Under the pieces are notes generated by a model. That model saw nothing but the letters and a program-made list of their open reading frames with translations, was not told the DNA's origin and ran no database searches. A stretch of DNA of 64,000 nucleotides from Mycolicibacterium rhodesiae JS60 (GTDB lineage Bacteria; Actinomycetota; Actinomycetes; Mycobacteriales; Mycobacteriaceae), in the NCBI GenBank assembly GCA_000230935.2, contig AGIQ01000003.1:496001-560000 (forward strand), in the 5' to 3' direction. How positions within the stretch are numbered: the stretch's first letter is position 1; every line of letters starts with the position of its first letter. The translations under genes and the position numbers were made by a program. This document shows positions 14,366 through 21,419 of the stretch, one piece after another.

Positions 14366-15591
14366 ACGAACAAGAAGCCGTCGACATTCCCGAGCGCGTG
14401 TTAGCCATCGGCGCGACGATCGAGCCAAACACGCCCAATTGGCGACTTCAAGTTGCTGCGTTCGCGCACAAGTTCTTCAGCCTGCAGCACAGCGAAACCG
14501 CGGCGCGATGGATCGGTAAGACGTTGAAGCCCAACGTCGTTGATCCATGGGCAGTCATCGACTTCCTGCACTACCTCACTAAGATCGGCGTACGCACCGC
14601 CGGCGGCGGCGAGGACATCACCCCGATCTTGGGCGCCATGGAGCGTGCGGGGTTGCTAATAGCGGCGGGCTGGCATCCGGAGTTCACCCTGTTGGGTCAG
14701 CAATACATCAGCCAGCACGTTCCTTCGATTCAGAAGAACGGCGAAGGGGTCTTGTGGTTGTCCGAGGTTCTCGGCGCCGAGCTGATCATCCCCGAGTATC
14801 AGAAGGCGACGGCGCTGGTCTATGCTACCGATTCGGAAGGTCACCCAGCTGGCGGCGCCGGGACGGGACTCGTCCTCGACAGCAGGCACCTGATCACAAA
14901 CAAGCACGTGATCGAAGAACTCGCCGCGCTGGGTGGCGGTATCGGGATCTACCTTCCGGGTGTCCGACCGGGTAGGGACACCGGCGCCCTCGAGCTCAGA
15001 GTCAAGTGCCACAACGATCTGGATGTCGCCGTCATCGAGACCGCCGCAGACACCTTTTTCCCCATAGATGGCCTGGCATTCCGCGATCCCGAGTGGTCTG
15101 ACGAGGTCTACGTTTTTGGTTATCCACGCGTCCCGATGACGGCCGAGTCGGTCATCACCGTGCAGCGCGGCGAGGTCGTCAACCCCGCCACTGAGACGCC
15201 GGCGACGGTAGACGCAGCGCGGCAGAAGATCTTCCTGTACTCCGCCATCGCGCGGCCGGGCAACAGCGGCGGCCCGATCGTGGCGCACGACGGCTGTGTC
15301 ATCGGTCTCGTCGTCGAAACCAGCTCGGCCTCAGCCAACTCATCCGTTGCGCGCTCGCATTCGCTGACTCAATCGCCCGAAGGCCGTGTCGGCGAGCTCG
15401 AGCGCAAGGTCGAAAACCTCGAAGCGCAGGTTTCTGCGGGCACCTTCTACCGCGGCATACCAGCAAGCGAAATCATGCGGGTACTAACCGATTTCGGAAT
15501 AAGGGCAGCAGCCAAATTCGTAAACGTTGACCCACCAGACAAGGGGCCGAACGGAATTGCAACAGTCCACTTCGGTGAAGTCGCAGAGTAA
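14362..15591 (+). CDS. Trypsin-like serine protease with extra N-terminal domain
   Basis: A 409-residue protein. Residues 1-140 form a helical domain I do not recognise. A chymotrypsin-fold protease follows at about 145-325 with the triad H182 (LITNKHVIEE), D221 (NDLDVAVIE) and S302 (RPGNSGGPIV). Residues 340-360 look like a short coiled coil, then a C-terminal tail. No signal peptide or membrane segment is seen, so it should act in the cytoplasm. Cytoplasmic trypsin-like proteases with added domains occur in anti-phage systems, and this one sits in a phage-like element opposite a HEPN-like gene. Start ATG 14362 overlaps the HTH gene stop (ATGA). Confidence 0.85.
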   Translation: MNEQEAVDIPERVLAIGATIEPNTPNWRLQVAAFAHKFFSLQHSETAARWIGKTLKPNVVDPWAVIDFLHYLTKIGVRTAGGGEDITPILGAMERAGLLIAAGWHPEFTLLGQQYISQHVPSIQKNGEGVLWLSEVLGAELIIPEYQKATALVYATDSEGHPAGGAGTGLVLDSRHLITNKHVIEELAALGGGIGIYLPGVRPGRDTGALELRVKCHNDLDVAVIETAADTFFPIDGLAFRDPEWSDEVYVFGYPRVPMTAESVITVQRGEVVNPATETPATVDAARQKIFLYSAIARPGNSGGPIVAHDGCVIGLVVETSSASANSSVARSHSLTQSPEGRVGELERKVENLEAQVSAGTFYRGIPASEIMRVLTDFGIRAAAKFVNVDPPDKGPNGIATVHFGEVAE

Positions 15592-15595
15592 AGCC

Positions 15596-16839
15596 TCACG
15601 ACGAGAACAGCGCTGGCGGCCCGTTCCTGCTGACGCATCGGATTCCCGACGCCACTTCAAACCTTGCCACCGAATCGCCCAGGTGGAGCGGCCCGACGAG
15701 TTCCGACCAACACGTCACAACCGACCCCGGGCCGGGCTCCTTTGTGCCGATACGTCGAATGATCTCGAGACTCCGCAGATCCTCAGCAGACCAAGACGCT
15801 GTGATGCGGCGAGTCATCGGGTCGTCGGGGTCGGCATGAGGTTCACCGGGTTGTTGTTCGATCGTCATCGCTGCCTCATTAAGGGCGGGCGGCGGGTTGG
15901 GCGAGTCGCTCAGAGGCGTCTTGTCGTCTGAAACGAAGACAACCAGCTGTCGCAATACGGGGTCGACCTGAGCGGCCCAACCGTAGGCAGACCAGTATGT
16001 GCCCCCTGATCTCACCCTGAGATGGGCCTCCACGAGCTCCGGACGTATCGCCACAACATTTCCATCGATGCGATCAGACCTGCCCGGCTTGCGGCATCCT
16101 GCGGTAGCAGGTAACCGCGCCGCTGCTTGGCATGCATCAGAGCCGACCGCTCGCCGCCGTACATGTTCTGGTAAACCCACTCGGTCGGATCCGCTTCGCC
16201 AGCCGGCGCGAGCTTGGCAACAGGTACCAGTCCGTCTGCCGCCGCCAGCGCGGCTTTGAACCACTGCCCCTCTCCACCCTGCTGGTGCGGGTGAATATCG
16301 TCGAGCAGATATTCAAGTGCGAGAAAGAGATTCCGGTACGCGTCGAAAAGGTCAGCCGATGTCTTCGCCACGCGCATGAACCGGAACACATCTCGTGCTA
16401 TCGGCGTCGGGGGCGGCGGCGGAGGCACCACCTTTCCTTCAGCATCGGTGACGGTAGCGGTGAAGTTAAGTTCCAGCCCCGGCATCGAAAAGACAATCGC
16501 CGCTTGCATGACACAGCCGCCGGCCGAATCGGGCCACCACACAATGCAATCGCTGGGCGCGTTGTCAATCAGGCTGTGCGTTTTGCCCGTAACGGACAAG
16601 TAGTCCAGACCCTGATTCGCTGCCATAAGCGCGTCCGAGAAGACTCCGTCGCGATCGGTCACGCCTGACGGGCCGTAGGTGACCACCGCCCGCACTCCGG
16701 CGACGACCGATGTCGTCCAGCCGTTCAACTCGACTACGGCGTCGCCTGAGGCGGGTCTACGGAGTAGGAACACTGCTCCTGCCCGGCAACTATCGGCAGC
16801 GTCTTGAAGTGGCACGCCCGCAAACTCCCCTACCGCCAT
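15596..16839 (-). pseudogene. HEPN-like protein gene, split by a frameshift
   Basis: Two overlapping minus-strand frames make one protein of about 414 residues. The first (16839 to stop 16012) has a beta-rich N-terminal domain, a Pro-run linker (residues about 139-144) and an alpha-helical region with AYRNLFLALEYLLDD and R231-x4-H236 (ERSALMHAK), a match to the HEPN RNase motif. Coding character switches to the -1 frame near 16039-16048 and continues to the stop at 15596. No slippery heptamer is seen, so a mutation or a sequencing error is likelier than programmed frameshifting. It converges on the protease gene with a 4-nt gap. HEPN proteins are common RNA-cutting effectors of anti-phage defence. 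Confidence 0.65.
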
Positions 16840-17144
16840 GGCGGCAAGGGTACAAAGCCACCTCTTCTCAAGAGACCGGCTTACGAAATCTCCGGTCCGC
16901 GCAAGACTCGGCTATGCCCCCTCGCGCTGGTGCTGAACAGGGCAGACAGCACCATTGCGAGTTTTCAGCCCGCCCAAATAAAAAATGTCGCTACTCAGCG
17001 ATGGAGTGGGAGACCCCCGCCCCCTGAACAATCTTGACGGGGGTGCTACCCGATGAGCGCGAGCTGGTCGCCGACACCATGCGCTGCCTCCCTGACGTTG
17101 CAGATCCAAGTCGCCGCGGATGGTGGATCGGATAGGTTTCGAGT
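16840..17144. other. Intergenic region between HEPN-like and single-TM protein genes
   Basis: This 305-bp divergent region should hold promoters for both flanking genes. A TAGGTT hexamer at 17133-17138 lies 6 nt before ATG 17145, fitting a leaderless transcript. An A-rich tract (16977-16985) is present. A short coding-like stretch around 17048-17100 could be a gene remnant. Nothing else is recognisable. Confidence 0.5.
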
Positions 17145-17717
17145 ATGGCGGTGGACTGGGCGACTGTGGCGACCTCGATCGTGACGGCGGGCACCGTGTC
17201 TGCGCTTGTGGGTGGTGCAGTTTCCTGGTTCACCGCGCGGCATGTCGCGGGTAGGCAGGAACGCGGCCGTTCAGTCGTCGAGGCGCGTCGGCGGGTTCGG
17301 GAGCTTGTCGATCCGGTGTTGACGCGCGTCCGGCAATACCAGGCGCGGGCACTGGCATCTATGGGTCGCGACGAAGAACAAGGTCTGCATGCGGATGATG
17401 TCGGGCTCTGCGCCCGCGTGATCAATGCATCCGCGGATCTGCCGTGGTGGCGCCGCCAGCTGGTCATGCGGCGCCTACGGGAGTTGTTCGGCCGCAACAC
17501 TGTCGAGCTGTGTGGCATCCACGGGAGGGAGGCTGAGAATCCGCAGTTCATCGTTTCGCTCCTAATCCAGAGGCAAGCGATGGGACTGTTGCACCCCGAA
17601 CACCAACTGCCGCAACCGGATCGTGGCTTCTTTGATCAGGCGCTGCGTTGCGCACCGACGTCGCCAGAAGTATCCCAGCTGATTCGATCGCTCGGACGGT
17701 TGAGCCGCGCGCATTGA
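17145..17717 (+). CDS. Hypothetical protein with one N-terminal membrane segment
   Basis: A 190-residue protein with one hydrophobic segment (residues about 6-28, ATVATSIVTAGTVSALVGGAV), then an Arg/Glu-rich amphipathic stretch and a soluble C-terminal region. Topology resembles small membrane-anchored phage accessory proteins, but I do not recognise the family. It is a single plus-strand gene between two minus-strand units, with its own likely leaderless promoter, and it ends 39 nt before a long inverted repeat. Such isolated genes in prophages are often lysogeny-expressed cargo. Confidence 0.6.
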   Translation: MAVDWATVATSIVTAGTVSALVGGAVSWFTARHVAGRQERGRSVVEARRRVRELVDPVLTRVRQYQARALASMGRDEEQGLHADDVGLCARVINASADLPWWRRQLVMRRLRELFGRNTVELCGIHGREAENPQFIVSLLIQRQAMGLLHPEHQLPQPDRGFFDQALRCAPTSPEVSQLIRSLGRLSRAH

Positions 17718-17755
17718 AGGGTGGTGCCCCGGTCCGGAACCCACTGGATCGGGAC

Positions 17756-17836
17756 GGGTTGGGTGCGGCGCCGGGCAGCGAAGAAGCCGTGACCTGTCCG
17801 TCTTCTCCCGATACCGGATGGCGCCGCACCCAACCC
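17756..17836. terminator. Long hairpin between convergent units
   Basis: A perfect 17-bp inverted repeat, GGGTTGGGTGCGGCGCC at 17756-17772 and its complement at 17820-17836, encloses 47 nt that can pair further (GGG-GAAGA with TCTTC-CCC). It lies between a plus-strand gene and the end of the minus-strand block, so a bidirectional terminator is the simplest reading; a small palindromic element is an alternative. Confidence 0.55.
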
Positions 17837-17871
17837 TGCGCGACACGGAACCGTATGCCGCGAGCTTTTGT

Positions 17872-18054
17872 TCAAAACGGTGCTGATGGTGACCACGGCC
17901 GGCGCAGCGGTCGGCCCGATGAGATCGGCGGCGACAGCCCGAGCCTGCAGCCGTTGGCGTGGTCCTCGGGTGCATACGAGCGTGTGCCGCAGGTGCATTG
18001 GCGTAGTTCGTGCGGCCATTCGGCGGCTTCCTCGGCTTCCTGGTCTTCGGCCAT
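17872..18054 (-). CDS. Small Cys/His-containing protein
   Basis: A 60-residue product, MAEDQEAEEAAEWPHEL followed by CTCGTRSYAPEDHANGC. The C-x-C and H-x3-C spacing suggests a small metal-binding site, as in many small actinophage proteins. The ATG at 18054 overlaps the stop of the gene before it (ATGA), which supports reality despite the short length. Last gene of the minus-strand block. Confidence 0.55.
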   Translation of the reverse strand: MAEDQEAEEAAEWPHELRQCTCGTRSYAPEDHANGCRLGLSPPISSGRPLRRPWSPSAPF

Positions 18055-18242
18055 CAGTCGAACCACGCGAGCGCCGGGTCGGGCGCTGACTTGGCTTGCA
18101 CCGGCTCGGGAAACCAGGCCAGTGGATCGGGCTGCGGCTGCGCCTCTTGTCGGGCCTTCGCACGCGACAGAGCCCTGGCAGCCCGCTGCTCGCTGTACAG
18201 CTGCTTCCACAGCCGCACATCCGGGTCATTGGCGATGGACAT
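18054..18242 (-). CDS. Small charged hypothetical protein
   Basis: A 62-residue protein starting MSIANDPDVRLWKQLYSEQ, with a charged helix then a Pro/Trp-containing tail (DPLAWFPEPVQ). It begins 3 nt after the capsid gene ends and overlaps the next gene by the ATGA junction. No recognised family; location after the capsid gene suggests a structural or assembly role. Confidence 0.5.
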   Translation of the reverse strand: MSIANDPDVRLWKQLYSEQRAARALSRAKARQEAQPQPDPLAWFPEPVQAKSAPDPALAWFD

Positions 18243-18244
18243 GG

Positions 18245-19166
18245 TCAGCCGGCGAGGCCGGTGAGCTTGAGGCACATGTGCGGCTTATTCACTGCCCATG
18301 CCGGTTGGCACCACGACTGGACCCAGTTGGTGCGCTTATGCGGATCCCGCCACGTCTCAGTGTCCAACGGGTGCTCGAAGCCGATCACTCCAACCTGCCC
18401 GCGCACCACCACGTAAGCGGACCCCGGCGTGATGAGCGGGTAGGCAAAGTAGCCGGTAATTCCGGCGCTGGCGAGCATGGCTTGCAACTTCTCGCCATAG
18501 CAGACACGCAGGCTGAAGAGCTCGTTTGGATGCAGCAAGCTCGTTTGGATGCAGCAAGAGTGTGTCGAACTTGACGCCCAGCCGCGCGGTTTCGCCGACC
18601 AGCTGGCATGCCGCGAGGTCAGCAGCGGGAAGGTCGGCGCCCTCGGACAAGCTGGCCTCGGGACCGACCGTGACGGCGCTCGACCAGTCATGTCCGGGGA
18701 CGTTGTTGGCGCCGCCCGTCGCGGCGAGGGCTTCCTCCAGTGATGCCAGAGCCCGCTTGTTCAGCTTCTCGACGATCGTGTTCGCCAACTGTGTCGTCTG
18801 GTCGTTCATGTACTCGATGGCGTTGCGCTTGAGCTTGAGGTCATCGATTTCGAACTTGCCGCCCCAGTCCTCGACCATCGCGAGTTGATTCTGGGGGTCG
18901 ACGGCGCGGACGATCGGGTACTCGGTGCCGGGCGCTCGCTGCTCGACGTCGTTCTCGGTGAAGAACTCTTCGATGCGAACGACGTTGAACAACATGGCTC
19001 CGCCGGTGACCGTCTGTCCGGTGGTGTGGAAGATCTTGTCGAGAATGATCTGATCTGCCGCCAAGGTGCTGATCCGCTCGGTGATGCGGGCTGGCTGCTG
19101 CATCATCGTACCGACCGTGAGGGTCTGATTTCCCGCGCTGATCTGGGGGTTCAGGAATCCGGCCAT
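18245..19166 (-). pseudogene. HK97-like major capsid protein gene, broken by a 19-bp duplication
   Basis: Read from 19166, the first frame gives a capsid-type N-terminal region (residues about 1-210: QTLTVGTMMQQPARITERI, VVRIEEFFTENDVEQRAPGTEYP, FEIDDLKLKRNAIEYMNDQ, ANTIVEKLNKRALASLEEAL). Coding then jumps frame at 18520-18557, where a 19-nt unit is present twice. Removing one copy restores a continuous frame of 300 residues ending at 18245 with ITGYFAYPLITPGSAYVVVRG-like and FEHPLDTETWRDPHKRTNW-like segments typical of actinophage capsids. As it stands the protein would lose about its last third and gain a wrong tail. Confidence 0.8.
18520..18557 (-). repeat. 19-bp tandem duplication inside the capsid gene
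   Basis: The plus-strand unit GCTCGTTTGGATGCAGCAA is present at 18520-18538 and again at 18539-18557. Nineteen is not a multiple of three, so the second copy frameshifts the gene. The exact unit identity suggests a recent slippage event or an assembly artefact. Confidence 0.92.
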
Positions 19167-19172
19167 CAGTGA

Positions 19173-19622
19173 TCACTCCCTTTTTGTGGTTCGAGCCCTT
19201 GCTTCGATCTCTGCGACGGCGAATCGCCAACGGCCGCCGACCCGTTCGGCCGATAGGCAGCCGCGGCGCCTGAGGTCGCGGACGGCGTTGGCGGTGATGC
19301 CGAGCACCTCCGCGGCCTCGGCGCTGCTGTACGTCGCATACGTCGAATCGTGCGCGCTGAGCGCTTCGAACCTCGAAATTCTGGCGTTTGCGCTGGCGTT
19401 GCTGGTGTGTTGAGCGGAATTGGCTGGTGAAGCACCAGCTTTGGCGATGGCGCGTCGAAGACTCAGAGTGACGATCCGGACGTTGGCAGGCAGCGTGAGC
19501 CGTGACGTACCACGCACCGAGGACGACTCTGCAATGAGGCGCTCATGATGCTCGAGAGCGGACAGGATGATGATCGCCGCTTGGGGCGACACCATGAATC
19601 CGGCCGGAACAGGCGAGATCAC
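19173..19622 (-). CDS. HTH (MerR/excisionase-fold) DNA-binding protein
   Basis: A 149-residue protein whose C-terminal 50 residues (YSSAEAAEVLGITANAVRDL onward, then GGRWRFAVAEIEARA) form a clear winged HTH_17/MerR-like domain. The N-terminal part is a helical region without a known motif. GTG 19622 overlaps the stop of the upstream gene (GTGA). It lies directly before the capsid gene and may regulate it or act in packaging-site recognition; neither is shown. Confidence 0.75.
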   Translation of the reverse strand: MISPVPAGFMVSPQAAIIILSALEHHERLIAESSSVRGTSRLTLPANVRIVTLSLRRAIAKAGASPANSAQHTSNASANARISRFEALSAHDSTYATYSSAEAAEVLGITANAVRDLRRRGCLSAERVGGRWRFAVAEIEARARTTKRE

Positions 19623-19981
19623 CTGCCTGGCCCATCGTCATCGAACCAACCGAGCTCCTCGCCGGCCTCGTCGAGCGATGCCGCTTGGTAGTTCTCCACG
19701 TCCCACGATGGGGCATCTGCGAGTGCCGCCGCGACGGCCGCGGCAAGCTGCGCCCACGCGGTTGATGGCAGCTCATCGAGCGGTGACAGGCGATCGGCGG
19801 CGTCGAGCACCGTGGCGCGAAAATGTCCTTCCGCGATGTCTAGATCGGCTTCCGTCAAGCTGGCGTCGCCGGCCCTACTGTGGACTTCCGCGATCCTGGC
19901 CGGCCGGTTGCGGAGTTTGGCGTCGAGGCGGTGCAGCGCATACCAGCGGGCCGCCGCCGGCGTAACATCATCGGTCGTCAT
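19619..19981 (-). CDS. Hypothetical phage-like protein
   Basis: A 120-residue acidic, Ala-rich helical protein (MTTDDVTPAAARWYALHRLD at the N-terminus, WFDDDG near the C-terminus). No recognised family. Its stop overlaps the start of the HTH gene, and it begins 36 nt after a tiny ORF, so it is part of the minus-strand block. Confidence 0.6.
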   Translation of the reverse strand: MTTDDVTPAAARWYALHRLDAKLRNRPARIAEVHSRAGDASLTEADLDIAEGHFRATVLDAADRLSPLDELPSTAWAQLAAAVAAALADAPSWDVENYQAASLDEAGEELGWFDDDGPGR

Positions 19982-20016
19982 GGGATACCCCTTCGCAATT
20001 GGCTGAGTCGAGTTGT

Positions 20017-20160
20017 TCAGTGATCAGACTGGTCATATCCGCGATCGCACAGCATCCAACCCGCGCGCGGACGTTCAGGAAGCTGGCGGCGAAGCCGGCC
20101 ATCGGTCAGGTAAGGATGAGCCGTAGTGCGCGGGCGCCGATCTCGTTGCTGTTTGGTCAT
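20017..20160 (-). CDS. Tiny basic protein coupled to the replication-type gene
   Basis: A 47-residue Arg-rich ORF (MTKQQRDRRPRTTAHPYL at the start) whose ATG at 20160 overlaps the stop of the preceding gene (ATGA). It fills the otherwise empty 175-nt gap in the minus-strand block. The coupling pattern is shared with all neighbours, which is the main support; the function is unknown. Confidence 0.45.
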   Translation of the reverse strand: MTKQQRDRRPRTTAHPYLTDGRLRRQLPERPRAGWMLCDRGYDQSDH

Positions 20161-20900
20161 ATCGCGGCTTTCTGTCGGAAGTTGGGATGTCGTGGGCAGT
20201 GGGCGTTAGGGTCGTCGGCCAACCACGGCCGGCCGTAGTCGTCGCAGTCGTCGCAGGCGTCGATCGCCTGCCGGATGGCGAGACGTTCACGCTCGGACCA
20301 CTCAGCGGCGTCCTGGCGTTCGGCGTCGCGTTGCTCGCGGACCCGCTTGCAGTCGATGCACGGAGGGGGGCAGATGGTGTCGCGATGTCGCGCGCAGCGC
20401 GGTTCGTCGTCGAGCCGCCCACTCCCCCCGTCAGGAGAACCGTCATATAGAACCGTCAAGTCCGACGCCTGGGTGGCGGGATCGGTGTCCGTTTTGTCGG
20501 TATCGCCCCCCTGATTTGTCGGTATCGCCCCCTCCGATTCCGCCACATGGGTGTCGGTATCGCTCCCTACCGATTCCGCCACATGGGTGTCGGTATCGCT
20601 AAGGGCTTGAATCTCATAGATCGGAGCCGCCGCTCGGCCGTGGTTGTTGTTGAAGCCCGGCCGTACAACCGTCACGATGCCGGCGCGTTTGAGATCCTGG
20701 ACAGCGCGCTCCGCGGTGCGCAGCGATGCGCCGTCGTACAGGGCGGCCCGGATGTGATCCCACCGAACGGAGCCCTGTCGGGTGTCGGTGAGCGCCTTCT
20801 CAGCGATGGCAATCAGCGCGTGGAAGCCGCGTTTCGATAGCCCGCGCGCTTGGAGCTGGTGCGATGCGGCGAGCACTTCACCGACGAGCTGGCCGCTCAC
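20157..20900 (-). CDS. Winged-helix replication-type protein
   Basis: A 247-residue protein. Residues about 18-95 form a winged helix (GLSKRGFHALIAIAEKA; IRAALYDGASLRTAERAVQDLKRAGIV-like, then a wing with RPGFNNNHGRAAAPIYEI), the fold used by many phage and plasmid replication initiators. A low-complexity linker with two SDTDTHVAES repeats follows, then a Cys/His-rich C-terminal region (CARHRDTICPPPCIDCKR; CDDCDDYGRPW; CPRHPNF) that probably binds zinc. It may initiate replication of the excised element. ATGA couplings exist at both ends. Confidence 0.65.
   Translation of the reverse strand: MSGQLVGEVLAASHQLQARGLSKRGFHALIAIAEKALTDTRQGSVRWDHIRAALYDGASLRTAERAVQDLKRAGIVTVVRPGFNNNHGRAAAPIYEIQALSDTDTHVAESVGSDTDTHVAESEGAIPTNQGGDTDKTDTDPATQASDLTVLYDGSPDGGSGRLDDEPRCARHRDTICPPPCIDCKRVREQRDAERQDAAEWSERERLAIRQAIDACDDCDDYGRPWLADDPNAHCPRHPNFRQKAAI
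20535..20600 (-). repeat. 36-bp tandem repeat within the replication-type gene
   Basis: Thirty bases are repeated at 20535-20564 and 20571-20600 (period 36 bp), encoding SDTDTHVAES twice. The shorter motif GTCGGTATCGC also recurs upstream near 20496 and 20517. It is a coding linker repeat and not a CRISPR. Confidence 0.8.
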
Positions 20901-21100
20901 CCGTCCGAAGCGGCAACGAGCTGGACGACAGCCCGGTACTCGCGTTTCGCGCGGCCGAGGTGGTCTGTCACCACGATGTTGATCGCGTCGCCCTCGGCAG
21001 TCACATCGACGCGGGAGTCAAAGTCGTCCGATCGCCGCAGCGGGAACACTTCGCTCGCTGCGGCGAGACGCGCCGCAATCTGATGCCCTTCGGTGCTCAC
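20897..21100 (-). CDS. Small hypothetical protein
   Basis: A 67-residue protein, MSTEGHQIAARLAAASEVFP then a beta-strand-like region (SRVDVTAEGDAINIVVTDHL). Start at 21100 overlaps the preceding HTH gene; its stop overlaps the replication-type gene. No recognised family. Position between an excisionase-like gene and a replication gene suggests an early function. Confidence 0.6.
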   Translation of the reverse strand: MSTEGHQIAARLAAASEVFPLRRSDDFDSRVDVTAEGDAINIVVTDHLGRAKREYRAVVQLVAASDG

Positions 21101-21315
21101 GCGCCGACCCCTCGCGGATCGTCGGTGCGCTGGACCGTGTTGGCCTCGAGGTAGGCATAGACGTCAGCCCAGCGGTAGAGAACCCTGCGGCCATGCTTGA
21201 TGAATCGAGGACCGATGCCGCGGTAGCGGTCCTGCGCCAGCGATCCCTCGGTTTGGTGCAAGAACTCTGCGACTTCGCGGGGGGTCGCGACCTCCGACTT
21301 GGCGTGCTGCGTCAT
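21097..21315 (-). CDS. Excisionase-like HTH protein
   Basis: A 72-residue protein with an AlpA/excisionase-type winged helix: TPREVAEFLHQTEGSLAQDR, then GPRFIKHGRRVLYRWADVYAYLEAN. It is the first gene of the minus-strand block and is divergent from the repressor across a region with two palindromic operators. It may direct excision with the integrase, or act as a Cro-like switch protein, or both. Start ATG 21315. Confidence 0.75.
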   Translation of the reverse strand: MTQHAKSEVATPREVAEFLHQTEGSLAQDRYRGIGPRFIKHGRRVLYRWADVYAYLEANTVQRTDDPRGVGA

Positions 21316-21327
21316 GTCCGTTCTCCC

Positions 21328-21333
21328 ATATTA
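21328..21333 (-). promoter_or_regulatory. -10 box for the excisionase-like gene
   Basis: ATATTA on the plus strand is TAATAT on the minus strand, an excellent -10 hexamer, 13 nt before ATG 21315. Operator O1 (21337-21356) lies immediately upstream, where bound repressor would block polymerase. Confidence 0.55.
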
Positions 21334-21336
21334 CGA

Positions 21337-21356
21337 GTAGTCCGTATTCGGACTAC
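21337..21356. promoter_or_regulatory. Operator O1 of the lysogeny-type switch
   Basis: GTAGTCCG-tatt-CGGACTAC is a perfect 8-bp inverted repeat. It resembles O2 (21391-21410), centred 54 bp away. The neighbouring XRE repressor is the probable ligand. Confidence 0.7.
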
Positions 21357-21383
21357 GTCTGAGTAGACACGTCAGTGCATCTC

Positions 21384-21413
21384 TTGTCAAGTAGATCGAA
21401 TTCGGTCTAGTGT
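21384..21413 (+). promoter_or_regulatory. Repressor promoter with operator O2
   Basis: TTGTCA (21384-21389), an 18-nt spacer and TAGTGT (21408-21413) precede the GTG at 21420 by 6 nt, fitting a leaderless mRNA. The spacer holds O2, GTAGATCG-aatt-CGGTCTAG (21391-21410), an imperfect copy of O1, pointing to autoregulation. Confidence 0.6.
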
Positions 21414-21419
21414 GTCGAC

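Noticed and set aside
16012..16264. Programmed -1 frameshift in the HEPN-like gene
   Set aside because: No slippery heptamer or downstream pseudoknot is evident at the frame switch; a mutation or sequencing error is simpler.
20496..20600. Possible CRISPR-like repeats
   Set aside because: The repeats are only two full copies, tandem without unique spacers, and encode a protein linker.
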